Numbered from the stretch's first letter, positions 35,053 to 46,356 are shown. The stretch is DNA of 64,000 nt from Georgenia_B sunbinii (GCF_036421855.1 NZ_JAZGOK010000001.1), one strand, 5' to 3'. A program made the numbers and translations. Notes: generated from the sequence alone by a model not told the origin.

Positions 35053-37755
35053 ATGACCGACGCGCACTCCCCGGACCAGTCCGCCCCGCTGCCCGCCCCC
35101 GCGGTCCCGGACAAGGTGAGCCTCGACGGCCTCGAGCTCACGTGGGCCGCGGCGTGGCAGGAGAACGGCACCTACGCCTTCGACCGCACCGCCACCCGCG
35201 AGCAGGTGTTCTCCATCGACACCCCGCCGCCGACCGTCTCCGGGGCGCTGCACGTCGGCCACGTGTTCTCCTACACCCACACCGACGTCGTCGCCCGCTA
35301 CCAGCGGATGCGTGGCAAGCAGGTGTTCTACCCGATGGGCTGGGACGACAACGGCCTGCCCACCGAGCGCCGGGTGCAGAACTACTACGGCGTCCGGGTC
35401 GACCCCTCGCTGCCCTACGTCGCGGACTTCGTTCCCCCGCACGACGGCGGGGACGGCAAGAGCGTCAAGGCCGCCGACCAGCAGCCGATCTCCCGCCGCA
35501 ACTTCGTCGAGCTGTGCGAGCGCCTCACCGTCGAGGACGAGAAGCAGTTCGAGGACCTGTGGCGCTACCTCGGGCTGAGCGTCGACTGGGCCCACCACTA
35601 CCAGACCATCGGCAACGACGCCCAGCTCGTCGCGCAGGCGGCGTTCCTGCGCAACCTCGCCCGCGGCGAGGCCTACCAGGCCGCCGCGCCAGGGCTGTGG
35701 GACGTCACCTTCCAGACCGCCGTCGCCCAGGCCGAGCTGGAGGCCCGCGACCACCCCGGCCACTACCACCGGGTGGCCTTCGCGCTGTCCGACCCGGCTC
35801 TCGGCGCCGACCTCGAGCAGGTCACCGACGGCAAGGTCTACATCGAGACGACCCGTCCCGAGCTGCTGCCCGCCGTCGTCGCCCTCATCGCCCACCCCGA
35901 CGACGAGCGCTACCAGCCGCTGTTCGGCACCACGGTCCGCTCCCCGCTGTTCGACGTCGAGGTCCCGGTCCTCGCGCACCCCGCCGCGGAGATGGACAAG
36001 GGCGCCGGCATCGCGATGTGCTGCACCTTCGGCGACCTCACCGACGTCCAGTGGTGGCGCGAGCTCGACCTGCCCACCCGCCCGGTGGTCCGCCGCGACG
36101 GCCGGCTGCTGGCCGAGGCACCCGAGTGGGTCGCCACCGAGCAGGGCCAGGCGCTGTGGCACGAGTCGATCGCCGGCCGCACCACCTTCACCGCCCGCAA
36201 GGAGATCGTCGACGCGCTGCGCACCAGTGGCGACCTCGACGGCGAGCCGGTCGCCACCCAGCGCAAGGTCAACTTCTTCGAGAAGGGCGACAAGCCGCTG
36301 GAGATCGTCACCTCCCGGCAGTGGTACATCCGCAACAGTGGCCGCCCCGGCACCGACGCGCAGGGCCGCGACCTCCGCGAGGCGCTGCTCGCCCGCGGCC
36401 GCGAGCTCGGCTTCCACCCCGAGTTCATGCGGGTGCGGTACAACAACTGGGTCGAGGGCCTCAACAGCGACTGGCTCATCTCCCGCCAGCGGTTCTTCGG
36501 CGTCCCGATCCCGGTCTGGTACGGGCTGGACGACGACGGCGAGCCGGACTATCAGCGAGTGCTCAGCGCGGACGAGGCGAGCCTGCCGGTCGACCCGAGC
36601 ATCGACGTGCCGCCCGGCTACACCGAGGACCAGCGTGGCGTCCCCGGCGGGTTCGTCGGTGAGGTCGACATCATGGACACCTGGGCCACCTCCTCGCTCA
36701 CCCCGCAGATCGCCGGCGGCTGGCTGCGCGACGAGGACCTGTTCGCCCGGGTGTTCCCGATGGACCTGCGCCCCCAGGGGCAGGACATCATCCGCACCTG
36801 GCTGTTCTCCACGGTGGTCCGCTCCCACCTGGAGTTCGACTCGCTGCCCTGGCAGCACGCCGCGATCTCCGGCTGGATCCTTGACCCGGACCGCAAGAAG
36901 ATGTCGAAGTCGAAGGGCAACGTCGTCACCCCGATGGGTCTGCTCGAGGAGCACGGCTCGGACGCGGTGCGCTACTGGGCGGCCTCCGCCCGGCTGGGCA
37001 CCGACGCCGCCTTCGAGGTCGGCCAGATGAAGATCGGGCGCCGGCTGGCGATCAAGCTGCTCAACGCCTCGAAGTTCGCGCTGACCATGGGCGGCGACGC
37101 CCCGGTGAGCATGGAACTCACGGCGGTCACTGAGCCGATCGACCGCGCGCTGCTCGCGGGCCTGGCCGACGTCATCGAGACCGCCACCATCGCGCTCGAG
37201 CGCTACGACCACACCCGGGCGCTGGAGGTCACCGAGACGTTCTTCTGGACGTTCTGCGACGACTACCTCGAGCTGGTCAAGGACCGCGCCTACGACTCCG
37301 AGGGCAGCCACGGCGCTGCGGCGACCTCCGCCCGGGTCGCGCTCGCGGTGACGATCGACTCGATGCTGCGGCTGCTCGCGCCGTACCTGCCGTTCGCGGC
37401 CGAGGAGGTGTGGAGCTGGTGGCGCACCGGCTCGGTGCACGCCGCACCGTGGCCGACGTCATCGGCGCTGCGGGCCGCGGTGCCCGACGGCGAGCCGGCG
37501 CTGCTGACCGCGACCGGTGAGGCGCTGGCCGCGCTGCGCAAGGTGAAGTCGGAGGCCAAGGTCTCCCAGCGCACCACCTTCGCCCGCGCCCGCCTCGAGC
37601 TGCCCAGCGACCACGTCGAGCACGTCTCGCGGGCGCTGACCGACCTGCGGGCCGCCGGCCGGGTCCGGGGCGACCTCGAGATGCTCGGCCGCAGCGCGCT
37701 GGACGGCGCCGAGGTCACCGACCACGAGCTCGACGACCCGCCCGCCAAGCGCTAG
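35053..37755 (+). CDS. valS: valine--tRNA ligase
   Basis: Class I synthetase, 900 aa. HIGH appears as HVGH (67-70) and KMSKS as KKMSKSKGN near residue 615. The editing domain contains TTRPELLPAVVALIAHP. It ends with an anticodon-binding region and lacks the long C-terminal coiled-coil arm of E. coli ValRS, resembling the shorter alternative type in some actinobacteria. The ATG at 35053 was preferred; an in-frame ATG 6 codons upstream is possible. No T-box was found. fadD follows after 8 bases. Confidence 0.94.
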   Translation: MTDAHSPDQSAPLPAPAVPDKVSLDGLELTWAAAWQENGTYAFDRTATREQVFSIDTPPPTVSGALHVGHVFSYTHTDVVARYQRMRGKQVFYPMGWDDNGLPTERRVQNYYGVRVDPSLPYVADFVPPHDGGDGKSVKAADQQPISRRNFVELCERLTVEDEKQFEDLWRYLGLSVDWAHHYQTIGNDAQLVAQAAFLRNLARGEAYQAAAPGLWDVTFQTAVAQAELEARDHPGHYHRVAFALSDPALGADLEQVTDGKVYIETTRPELLPAVVALIAHPDDERYQPLFGTTVRSPLFDVEVPVLAHPAAEMDKGAGIAMCCTFGDLTDVQWWRELDLPTRPVVRRDGRLLAEAPEWVATEQGQALWHESIAGRTTFTARKEIVDALRTSGDLDGEPVATQRKVNFFEKGDKPLEIVTSRQWYIRNSGRPGTDAQGRDLREALLARGRELGFHPEFMRVRYNNWVEGLNSDWLISRQRFFGVPIPVWYGLDDDGEPDYQRVLSADEASLPVDPSIDVPPGYTEDQRGVPGGFVGEVDIMDTWATSSLTPQIAGGWLRDEDLFARVFPMDLRPQGQDIIRTWLFSTVVRSHLEFDSLPWQHAAISGWILDPDRKKMSKSKGNVVTPMGLLEEHGSDAVRYWAASARLGTDAAFEVGQMKIGRRLAIKLLNASKFALTMGGDAPVSMELTAVTEPIDRALLAGLADVIETATIALERYDHTRALEVTETFFWTFCDDYLELVKDRAYDSEGSHGAAATSARVALAVTIDSMLRLLAPYLPFAAEEVWSWWRTGSVHAAPWPTSSALRAAVPDGEPALLTATGEALAALRKVKSEAKVSQRTTFARARLELPSDHVEHVSRALTDLRAAGRVRGDLEMLGRSALDGAEVTDHELDDPPAKR

Positions 37756-37763
37756 GAGCACCG

Positions 37764-39584
37764 ATGACCGAGCAGCGACCGCACGCGCGCACCCCCGGCC
37801 TCGGCCGGGTCGAGCCTCAGATGTCCATCCCGTGGCTACTGACCGACCGGGTCTCCCGCGACCCCGCCGGCACCATCTTCGAGCGGAAGTCCGCGCTGGG
37901 CACCGAGTTCGTCCCGGTCTCGACGACGACCTTCGCCGACGAGGTCACCGCGGTGGCCAAGGGGCTCATCGCGATGGGCGTCGAGCCCGGCGACCGGGTC
38001 GCGATCATGTCCCACACGAGCTACGAGTGGTCGCTGCTGGACTTCGCGGCCTGGTCGGCCGGCGCCGTCCCGGTGCCGGTGTACGAGACGTCCTCGGCCG
38101 AGCAGGTCGAGTGGATCGTCTCGGACTCCAGGGCCCGGCTGGTGTTCACCGAGACCCGCGCCATGGCAGGGATGGTCGACCCGCTGCTCGCGACGCTCGA
38201 CGACCTCGAGGACGTCCTCATCATCGCTGAGGACGCCATCTCCGGGGTCATCGAGCGCGGCGCCGCCGTCGCGGCCGAGGAGGTCGCCGCCCGGCAGGCG
38301 GCGCTGACCACCGACAGCCTCGCGACCATCATCTACACCTCGGGGACCACCGGCCGTCCCAAGGGTGTGGAGCTGACGCACGGCAACTTCGTCACGCTGG
38401 TCGTCAACGGCACCGACGACCCGAACTTCTCCGACGTCGTGCGCGGCGCCGACAGACGCACACTGCTGTTCATGCCGCTGGCCCACGTCTTCGCCCGGTT
38501 CGTCCAGGTGCTGTGCGCATACTCCGGCGCCGCCATGGGCCACGTCCCGGACGCCAAGAACCTCGTGGCGGACCTCGGTGTGTTCCGCCCGACCTTCCTC
38601 CTCGCGGTGCCGCGGGTGTTCGAGAAGGTGTACAACTCCGCCGACGCGAAGGCCGGTACCGGCACCAAGCAGAGGCTCTTCCGCTGGGCGGCGAAGGTCG
38701 CCATCGAGTACTCCCGCGCGCTGGAGACCACCGCCGGGCCGCCGGCCGGGCTGCGCGCGCAGCGGGCGCTGGCCGACCGGCTCGTCTACGCCAAGATCAA
38801 GCAGGCGATGGGCGGCTCCCTCGACTGGGCGATCTCCGGCGGCGGCCCCCTCGGCGAGCGGCTGGGCCACTACTTCCGCGGCATCGGGGTCGGCGTGCTC
38901 GAGGGCTACGGCCTCACCGAGGTCGGTGCCCCCACGACCGTCAACCGCCCTGGGCTGGTCAAGATCGGCACCGTCGGTCCGCCCTACCCCGGCACCGAGA
39001 TCGCCATCGCCGACGACGGTCAGGTGCTCGTGCGCGGCGACCACGTGTTCCGCGGCTATCACGACGACCCGGAAGCGACGGGGGCGGCCTTCACCGAAGA
39101 CGGCTGGTTCATCACCGGCGACCTCGGCACCCTCGACGCCGACGGCTACCTGCGGCTCACCGGGCGCAAGAAGGAGATCATCGTGACCGCGGGCGGCAAG
39201 AACGTCGCTCCGGCGGTGCTCGAGGACCGGTTGCGGGGCCACCCGCTCGTCAGCCAGGTGGTCGTCGTCGGCGACGGTCGCCCGTTCATCGGCGCACTCG
39301 TCACCCTCGACGAGGACATGCTCCCGAGCTGGCTCGCCAACCACGCCCTGCCGGCGATGACGGTCGAGCAGGCCGCCACCGACGAGCGGGTGCTCGCCGC
39401 CCTCGACCGCGCCACCACCCGGGCCAATGAGGCGGTCTCACGGGCCGAGTCGATCCGTAAGGTCTCGGTGCTCACCACCGACTTCACGATGGAGAACGGC
39501 TACCTGACGCCGTCGCAGAAGGTCAAGCGGGCCAAGGTGCTGCGGGACTTCTCGTCGGAGATCGACGCGATCTACGGCAGCTGA
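37764..39584 (+). CDS. long-chain acyl-CoA synthetase (AMP-forming)
   Basis: Activates fatty acids to acyl-CoA through an acyl adenylate (606 aa). The AMP-binding P-loop IIYTSGTTGRPKG, GYGLTEVGAPTTVNRP, ITGDLGTLDADGYLRLTGRKKE and the C-terminal catalytic lysine region (TPSQKVKRAKVL) are all present. Length and motifs fit the FadD15-like class. The ATG has AGGAG 5 bases upstream, right after valS, with which it may be co-transcribed. Chain-length preference is not evident. Confidence 0.9.
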   Translation: MTEQRPHARTPGLGRVEPQMSIPWLLTDRVSRDPAGTIFERKSALGTEFVPVSTTTFADEVTAVAKGLIAMGVEPGDRVAIMSHTSYEWSLLDFAAWSAGAVPVPVYETSSAEQVEWIVSDSRARLVFTETRAMAGMVDPLLATLDDLEDVLIIAEDAISGVIERGAAVAAEEVAARQAALTTDSLATIIYTSGTTGRPKGVELTHGNFVTLVVNGTDDPNFSDVVRGADRRTLLFMPLAHVFARFVQVLCAYSGAAMGHVPDAKNLVADLGVFRPTFLLAVPRVFEKVYNSADAKAGTGTKQRLFRWAAKVAIEYSRALETTAGPPAGLRAQRALADRLVYAKIKQAMGGSLDWAISGGGPLGERLGHYFRGIGVGVLEGYGLTEVGAPTTVNRPGLVKIGTVGPPYPGTEIAIADDGQVLVRGDHVFRGYHDDPEATGAAFTEDGWFITGDLGTLDADGYLRLTGRKKEIIVTAGGKNVAPAVLEDRLRGHPLVSQVVVVGDGRPFIGALVTLDEDMLPSWLANHALPAMTVEQAATDERVLAALDRATTRANEAVSRAESIRKVSVLTTDFTMENGYLTPSQKVKRAKVLRDFSSEIDAIYGS

Positions 39585-39590
39585 GCCGGC

Positions 39591-39908
39591 TCAGCGCGCC
39601 TGACGGGACTCGGCGGTCGCCTCGTGGTGACGGATGACCTCCGAGACGATGAACGCGAGGAACTTCTCCGCGAACACCGGGTCGAGGCCGGCCTCCTCGG
39701 CCAGCGCGCGCAGCCGCTGGATCTGCCGCGCCTCACGACCGGGGTCGGAGGCCGGCAGCCCCAGGTCGGCCTTGAGGTGCCCGACGCGCTGCGTGCACTT
39801 GAAACGTTCGGCCAGCAGATGGATGAGGGCCGCGTCGATGTTGTCGATGGTCCCCCGGGCACGGGCGAGCTCGTCGGGGATCGCCTGCGGCGTCGGTTCG
39901 TCGCTCAT
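39591..39908 (-). CDS. chorismate mutase (AroQ type)
   Basis: All-helical AroQ domain, 105 aa, converting chorismate to prephenate for Phe and Tyr synthesis. The pattern of R17, R35-like and K residues is seen in IDNIDAALIHLLAERFKCTQRVGHLKA, and the end REARQIQRLRALAEEAGLDP is typical. No signal peptide, so cytoplasmic; such short enzymes often bind DAHP synthase in actinobacteria. It converges on fadD with a 6-base gap. Confidence 0.88.
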   Translation of the reverse strand: MSDEPTPQAIPDELARARGTIDNIDAALIHLLAERFKCTQRVGHLKADLGLPASDPGREARQIQRLRALAEEAGLDPVFAEKFLAFIVSEVIRHHEATAESRQAR

Positions 39909-39966
39909 GGGTCGATCCTAGGACGCCGACGCACTCGCCCGGCCCGGGCGTCCACCAGTGGTCGCG

Positions 39967-41154
39967 CTACACCCGCGAGGTGTCAGCGCTCTGGGTGTGG
40001 ACCGACTCCCCCGGCGTCGAGGCGTCGCGCCAGCGCAGCAGGGCACCGACGCCGTCGGCGATCTCCACGCTGGCCTCGTCGACGATCGTCACGCCGGCGC
40101 CCTGCTCCGCGGCGGCGCGCCCGGTGGCGAGGCCGACCGGCACCTCCCGAGGCTCGGTGACGCCCAACGAGGCGAGGTCGGTCGCGTCCGCCGCGATCTG
40201 CAACGGGTCGTCCCCCACCCACAGCGTGCGCCCCAGCAGCGGCGAGTTCGGTCCGGTGGTGTCCTCGCGCAGGATGAGCTCGGCGACCTGTCCCCGCCGC
40301 AGGGCGTCGACGACGTCGGCCAGGCCCTGGGTCGCGGCGCCGTCGCGCCCCTCCTCCTGGCGGAACCGGTCGAGCACGTCCTCCCGGCGTCGCGCCCGGA
40401 AGGTCGCCAGCGCCTCCTCGACCTTGCGCTCGAAGGCATCCTCGTGGACGCCCGACGCCCGGGAACCACCCTCGATGACCGTGACGAGCGGGCCGGCCTG
40501 GGCACCGAGGCGGTCACGGACCAGGGCCACCGCCCGAACGTCGCCGGTGAGCAGCACGATCTCCGCGTGGCGGCTCGTGACGATGCGGTCGACCTCCTCG
40601 GCCACGGCCTCGGCGTTGCGCTCCCAGGAGTCCTCCGCGCGCGCCTGCAGCCGCCGCGAGGCCATCCCGGCCCGACGGACCTTGTTGATGACGTCGTGGC
40701 CACCCTCGACGCTCGACGTGCTGTCGTCGTCGCCGCCGTACTCGACGGCGGCGCTGTGCTGCAGCGTGAGGTCCGCGCCGTGGCGGTCGACCTCGACGAG
40801 CAGGTAGCGCACCGTCCGGTCGGCGATCCGCGCGAGCGAGGTCACGCACACCCCGACGACCGCGACGTCCAGCGGCGGTGGGACGTCGATGACCCGGTCG
40901 ATCACGACCCCGTCACGCCCGCCGACGATCACCCTGCCGTGCCGTCCTGCCACGTGGGTGGGGACCCGCACCTGCTCACCGACCCGGTCGAGGGCCTGGG
41001 CCGAGGCGCCCCGGGCCTCGAGGGTACGGCGCAGGTCGCGCCACCGGGTGAGCACGGTCTGCGCGCCGAGCTCGCTCTCGGTCGTCGCGTCGAAGGCGAT
41101 GGTCACGACGTCGTCGTCGTCGGGGATGAGGTTCGTGAGCCAGTCGATCTGCAT
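39967..41154 (-). CDS. baeRF-type (Rv2629-like) release-factor-fold protein
   Basis: A 395-residue protein resembling the bacterial archaeo-eukaryotic release factor (baeRF2/Vms1-like) family. Visible pieces are an eRF1-like middle domain (RYLLVEVDRHGADLTLQ) and a C-terminal pelota-like region with ILREDTTG and WVGDDPLQIA. Related proteins act as peptidyl-tRNA hydrolases in ribosome rescue; function here is not proven. The ATG (41152-41154) has GAGGTG upstream; the in-frame GTG three codons earlier overlaps that site. It lies downstream of clpX behind a hairpin. Confidence 0.72.
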   Translation of the reverse strand: MQIDWLTNLIPDDDDVVTIAFDATTESELGAQTVLTRWRDLRRTLEARGASAQALDRVGEQVRVPTHVAGRHGRVIVGGRDGVVIDRVIDVPPPLDVAVVGVCVTSLARIADRTVRYLLVEVDRHGADLTLQHSAAVEYGGDDDSTSSVEGGHDVINKVRRAGMASRRLQARAEDSWERNAEAVAEEVDRIVTSRHAEIVLLTGDVRAVALVRDRLGAQAGPLVTVIEGGSRASGVHEDAFERKVEEALATFRARRREDVLDRFRQEEGRDGAATQGLADVVDALRRGQVAELILREDTTGPNSPLLGRTLWVGDDPLQIAADATDLASLGVTEPREVPVGLATGRAAAEQGAGVTIVDEASVEIADGVGALLRWRDASTPGESVHTQSADTSRV

Positions 41155-41185
41155 GGTGGGCACCTCGCTCGTCTCGAGTGAATCG

Positions 41186-41225
41186 GGTGAGCGACGACGG
41201 TGCGGAGCGTCCGGCGTCGCTCACC
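41186..41225 (-). terminator. hairpin downstream of clpX
   Basis: A perfect 11-bp inverted repeat, GGTGAGCGACG (41186-41196) with CGTCGCTCACC (41215-41225) and an 18-base loop that can pair further. It lies 49 bases past the clpX stop and before the baeRF gene. No U-run, as usual in high-GC actinobacteria. Confidence 0.55.
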
Positions 41226-41274
41226 GTCGACACTACGGGAGGTCGGCCGGGCTGTCGCCGGGGAAGGGGCGAGG

Positions 41275-42546
<1,272 letters not shown>

Positions 42547-42655
42547 GCCTACTCCTTCGTCGTCCTCGCACCGTCGCTGTCCATTGGACACCACAGCCTG
42601 CCGAATGTCCTGCCCTTGGCCCGGCGCGGTGCGCCGCCCCGCTTCTCCATGCTAA

Positions 42656-42699
42656 ACGACGGCGCGGACACCGCGCGTGCCGCGGGTCCGCGCCGTCGT
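42656..42699 (-). terminator. hairpin terminator downstream of clpP2
   Basis: A 14-bp perfect inverted repeat, ACGACGGCGCGGAC (42656-42669) with GTCCGCGCCGTCGT (42686-42699), 10 bases past the clpP2 stop and followed on the minus strand by TTT. It should end the clpP1-clpP2 transcript. Confidence 0.7.
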
Positions 42700-42709
42700 C
42701 GAGGCGAGA

Positions 42710-43408
<699 letters not shown>

Positions 43409-43448
43409 AGATGCTCCTGGGTCGTCGAGGGGGTGGTCGGGCCGGGTA

Positions 43449-44072
43449 CTAGTCGGTGCTGTCGGTTCCGCCGCCACCGGAGACGGCGGAGGCGTTCTCG
43501 ACGACGCGGTCGATGAAGCCGTACTCGAGGGCCTCGGGCGCGGTGAACCAGCGGTCCCGGTCGGCGTCGGCGTTGATCTGCTCGACGCTCTTGCCGGTCT
43601 GCTCGGCGGTGATCTCCGCCAGCACCCGCTTCATGTGGAGGATGAGCTCGGCGTTGATCCGGATGTCGGTGGCCGTACCGCCGATGCCGCCGGACGGCTG
43701 GTGCATCATCACCCGGGCGTGGGGGGTGGCGTACCGCTTGCCCTTGGTGCCGGAGGAGAGCAGGAACTGGCCCATCGAGGCGGCCATCCCCATCCCCACG
43801 GTGGCGACGTCCGGCTGGACGTACTGCATGGTGTCGTAGATCGCCATGCCTGCGGTCACCGAGCCGCCCGGCGAGTTGATGTAAAGGAAGATGTCGCGCT
43901 CGGGGTCCTCGGCGGCGAGCAGCAGCAGCTGGGCGCAGATCGCGTTGGCGTTGTCGTCACGCACCTCCGAGCCCAGCCAGATGATGCGCTCCTTGAGGAG
44001 ACGGTTGTAGATGTTGTCGTTGAGACCGAGGGCGCCGCCGTCGGTCTTGGCGGTGTGGGGCATCTGGCTCAC
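43449..44072 (-). CDS. clpP1: ATP-dependent Clp protease proteolytic subunit ClpP1
   Basis: Serine peptidase subunit, 207 aa. The catalytic serine is in GMAASMGQFLL and the histidine in RVMMHQPSGG, and IFLYINSPGGSV is conserved. A Gly/Ser/Asp tail ends the protein. The GTG start has AGGAG 8 bases upstream. It lies downstream of tig, separated by a hairpin, and is first in clpP1-clpP2. Confidence 0.95.
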   Translation of the reverse strand: MSQMPHTAKTDGGALGLNDNIYNRLLKERIIWLGSEVRDDNANAICAQLLLLAAEDPERDIFLYINSPGGSVTAGMAIYDTMQYVQPDVATVGMGMAASMGQFLLSSGTKGKRYATPHARVMMHQPSGGIGGTATDIRINAELILHMKRVLAEITAEQTGKSVEQINADADRDRWFTAPEALEYGFIDRVVENASAVSGGGGTDSTD

Positions 44073-44186
44073 GTGGCATGCTCCTGAATCTTCGTGGTCC
44101 GGTGTTCAGCGACAGTAACGCCGACCGATCGCGTTTCCTGCCGGGGAACCGGCGGTTTCGCTGTTGGCGCACTCCCGCCGGTAGAC

Positions 44187-44220
44187 GGACGGGGCGGCGC
44201 CTGTCGGCACCGCCCCGTCC
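44187..44220 (-). terminator. hairpin downstream of tig
   Basis: An 11-bp perfect inverted repeat, GGACGGGGCGG (44187-44197) with CCGCCCCGTCC (44210-44220), 15 bases past the tig stop. It separates tig from clpP1. The clpP1 promoter should lie in 44085-44180; TACTGT (minus strand, near 44111) is a possible -10. Confidence 0.65.
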
Positions 44221-44235
44221 CCTTGCGTCAGTGTG

Positions 44236-45690
44236 TCACTCGGCGCTCTCGGCCGACTTCGCGCTGTCGGCGCTGTCAGCAGAGTCGCCGCTGTCAGCCG
44301 AGTCGGCAGAGTCGCCGCTGTCGGCGGAGTCGGCACTGTCGGCCGAGTCGTCACGCTCGGCGGCGTCAGCGACGGCCGCGGCGGCCTGCACGGCGGCCTC
44401 GGCGTCGTCCTCGTCGGAGCCGACGAAGGCCGACAGGTCGACGGCGTTACCCGACTCGTCGACGACCTTGACCTGGCGCAGCGCCACCGCCAGCGACTTG
44501 TTCCGGGCCAGCTCCGCGCTGAACAGCGGGATCTGGCCGGCCTCGCCGATCGCCTGGAAGAACTCGTTGGGGTCCATCCCGGACTGGCGGGCCTGGGTCA
44601 GCAGGAACTCGATGAGCTCCTCCTGGCCGACCTTGACCTCGAGGGACTCGGCGAGCTCGTCGAGGATGAACTGGTCGCGCATGAGGCGCTCGGTGTCCTC
44701 ACGGACCTCCTCGCCGTGCGGGTCGTCGGGCTCCTTGCCCTCCTGCTCGAGGTGGGCCTTGATCTCGGCGTCGACCGCGTTGGCCGGCAGCGGGAAGTCG
44801 AGGTCCTCGCGAAGCTTCTCGAGGAGCAGGTTGCGCGCCTGGACGGCCTGGTTGCCGGCCTTGTCCTTGCCCACCTGGGTGCGCAGGTCGGCCTTGAGCT
44901 CCTCGAGGGTGTCGAACTCGCTGGCGAGCTCGGCGAACTCGTCGTCGGCGGCGGGCAGCTCACGGACCTTGACGCTGCCGACGGTGACGGACACCTCGGC
45001 GTCCTCCCCGGCGCGCTCGCCACCGACGAGCGTCGAGGTGAAGGTGGTGGACTCGTCGGCGGTCAGACCGGTGACGGCCTCGTCGAGCCCGTCGAGCATG
45101 TTGCCCGAGCCGATCTGGTAGGACGTGCCGGTGACGGAGTCGATCTCCTCGTCGCCGATCGCGGCGCGCAGGTCGATGGAGACGAAGTCGCCATCCTCGG
45201 CGGCGCGGTCGACACCCACGAGCGAGCCGAAGCGCTCACGCAGCGCGTCGAGACGCGAGTCGACGTCCTCGTCGGAGACCTCGAGGGAGTCCACGGCCAG
45301 CTCGTAGCCGGACAGCTCGGGCAGCGTGATCTCGGGACGGACGTCGACCTCGGCGGTGAACACCAGCTTGCCGCCGGGTGCGCCGGTGACGGCGGGCACC
45401 TCGGTGACGTCGACCTCGGGCTGGCCGATCGGCTTGATCTTCGTCTCGACGACGGCGTCGCGGTAGAGGTTCGGCAGCGCGTCGTTGACGGCGTGCTCGA
45501 TGACCGCACCGCGACCGACCCGCTGGTCGATGATCCGCGCGGGAATCTTGCCCTTGCGGAAGCCGGGAACGTTGACCTGTTCGCCGATGTGGGAGTAGGC
45601 GTGGTCGATGGTCGGCTTGAGCTCCTCGTACGACACCTCCACGGTGAGCTTGGCCCGGGTGGGCTCGAGGTTCTCGACGACGCTCTTCAC
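44236..45690 (-). CDS. tig: trigger factor with Asp-Ser-Ala repeat tail
   Basis: Ribosome-bound chaperone and prolyl isomerase (484 aa). The ribosome-docking signature appears as NVPGFRKGKIP near residue 45. A PPIase (FKBP-like) domain and the helical chaperone arms follow. The last 40 or so residues are an unusual acidic run of Asp-Ser-Ala/Gly triplets, so the protein exceeds the usual 430-460. The GTG (45688-45690) has GGAGAG upstream and gives the conserved VKSVVENLEPT start. Confidence 0.94.
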   Translation of the reverse strand: MKSVVENLEPTRAKLTVEVSYEELKPTIDHAYSHIGEQVNVPGFRKGKIPARIIDQRVGRGAVIEHAVNDALPNLYRDAVVETKIKPIGQPEVDVTEVPAVTGAPGGKLVFTAEVDVRPEITLPELSGYELAVDSLEVSDEDVDSRLDALRERFGSLVGVDRAAEDGDFVSIDLRAAIGDEEIDSVTGTSYQIGSGNMLDGLDEAVTGLTADESTTFTSTLVGGERAGEDAEVSVTVGSVKVRELPAADDEFAELASEFDTLEELKADLRTQVGKDKAGNQAVQARNLLLEKLREDLDFPLPANAVDAEIKAHLEQEGKEPDDPHGEEVREDTERLMRDQFILDELAESLEVKVGQEELIEFLLTQARQSGMDPNEFFQAIGEAGQIPLFSAELARNKSLAVALRQVKVVDESGNAVDLSAFVGSDEDDAEAAVQAAAAVADAAERDDSADSADSADSGDSADSADSGDSADSADSAKSAESAE

Positions 45691-45845
45691 TGCGATGCTC
45701 TCCACTCTTCGGAAATTCATGGGCCGGCGGGCGACGCGTGGCCGTGCGCACAGGCGCAGTCCATCGTAGTGCACGGCCGGCGCCGGAGGCGACGTCAGCG
45801 GTGGCCTACTGCGACGACATCGGTGTCGTCTCGCTCACACGTGTG

Positions 45846-45919
45846 TCGGGATGGCGGGATTCGAACCCACGACCTTCCGCTCCCAAAGCGGACGCGCTAC
45901 CAAGCTGCGCCACATCCCG
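45846..45919 (-). tRNA. tRNA-Pro (anticodon TGG)
   Basis: Full cloverleaf on the minus strand. The acceptor pairs CGGGATG/CATCCCG; the anticodon stem TCCGC/GCGGA encloses the loop TTTGGGA (anticodon TGG, decoding CCA/CCG). The T-arm is GTGGG-TTCGAAT-CCCGC. The discriminator is A and CCA is not encoded. Confidence 0.95.
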
Positions 45920-45939
45920 TCGGCCGAGGCCGCCTGCCG

Positions 45940-45971
45940 ATTGTAGGTGACGGCGCGGGTCGCGTTACACT
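45940..45971. promoter_or_regulatory. divergent overlapping promoters of tRNA-Pro and tRNA-Gly
   Basis: Two -10 boxes face apart with 20 bases between them: TACAAT on the minus strand (45940-45945), 20 bases before tRNA-Pro, and TACACT on the plus strand (45966-45971), 31 bases before tRNA-Gly. Each -10 lies in the other's -35 region (TTGTAG for Gly). Confidence 0.55.
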
Positions 45972-46002
45972 CGTCCAGCGAGGTCGAGCCCGTGGGCCTC
46001 TT

Positions 46003-46073
46003 GCGGGTGTAGCTCAATGGTAGAGCCTCTGCCTTCCAAGCAGATGGTGCCAGTTCGATTCTGGTCACCCGCT
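46003..46073 (+). tRNA. tRNA-Gly (anticodon TCC)
   Basis: Full cloverleaf. The acceptor pairs GCGGGTG with CACCCGC; the anticodon stem TCTGC/GCAGA encloses CTTCCAA (anticodon TCC, decoding GGA/GGG). The T-arm is CCAG-TTCGATT-CTGG. The 3' CCA is encoded at 46074-46076. Confidence 0.95.
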
Positions 46074-46132
46074 CCAGCTCGTCGCCGGCACCGTCGCCGC
46101 GCCCTGAGCTCATGTCTTCTCTCGATCAACAA

Positions 46133-46168
46133 CGAACGGCCGCCACCCCGAGGGGTGACGGCCGTTCG
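46133..46168. terminator. bidirectional hairpin between tRNA-Gly and rpmF
   Basis: CGAACGGCCG (46133-46142) pairs with CGGCCGTTCG (46159-46168), and an inner CACCCC/GGGGTG extends the stem past one mismatch. It lies between the convergent tRNA-Gly and rpmF and can serve both. Confidence 0.75.
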
Positions 46169-46188
46169 TGGCAGGCTCGCCCTGAGAG

Positions 46189-46356
46189 TCAGCCCTCGAG
46201 GATGAGGCCCTGCTGGTAAGCCTTGGCCAGGCGCCGGGGCACCTGGATCTCGCGGCCCTCAACGCGGACGGCCTGGAGCGTGGTGGGCTCCGCCTTCCAC
46301 TGGGACCGGCGAGAGCGGGTGTTGCTGCGGGACATCTTGCGCTTCGGAACTGCCAT
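46189..46356 (-). CDS. rpmF: 50S ribosomal protein L32
   Basis: A 55-residue basic ribosomal protein starting MAVPKRKMSRSNTRSRRSQW. It has no cysteines, so it is the zinc-free (C-) form. AAAGGAG precedes the ATG. The usual upstream partner (DUF177/YceD) is not here; the gene stands alone, opposite an IMPACT-family gene. Confidence 0.95.
   Translation of the reverse strand: MAVPKRKMSRSNTRSRRSQWKAEPTTLQAVRVEGREIQVPRRLAKAYQQGLILEG

Noticed and set aside
35040..35171. N-terminal extension of the nitroreductase frame upstream of 35036
   Set aside because: It runs antisense into the valS start and is low-complexity; the leaderless GTG at 35009 fits better.
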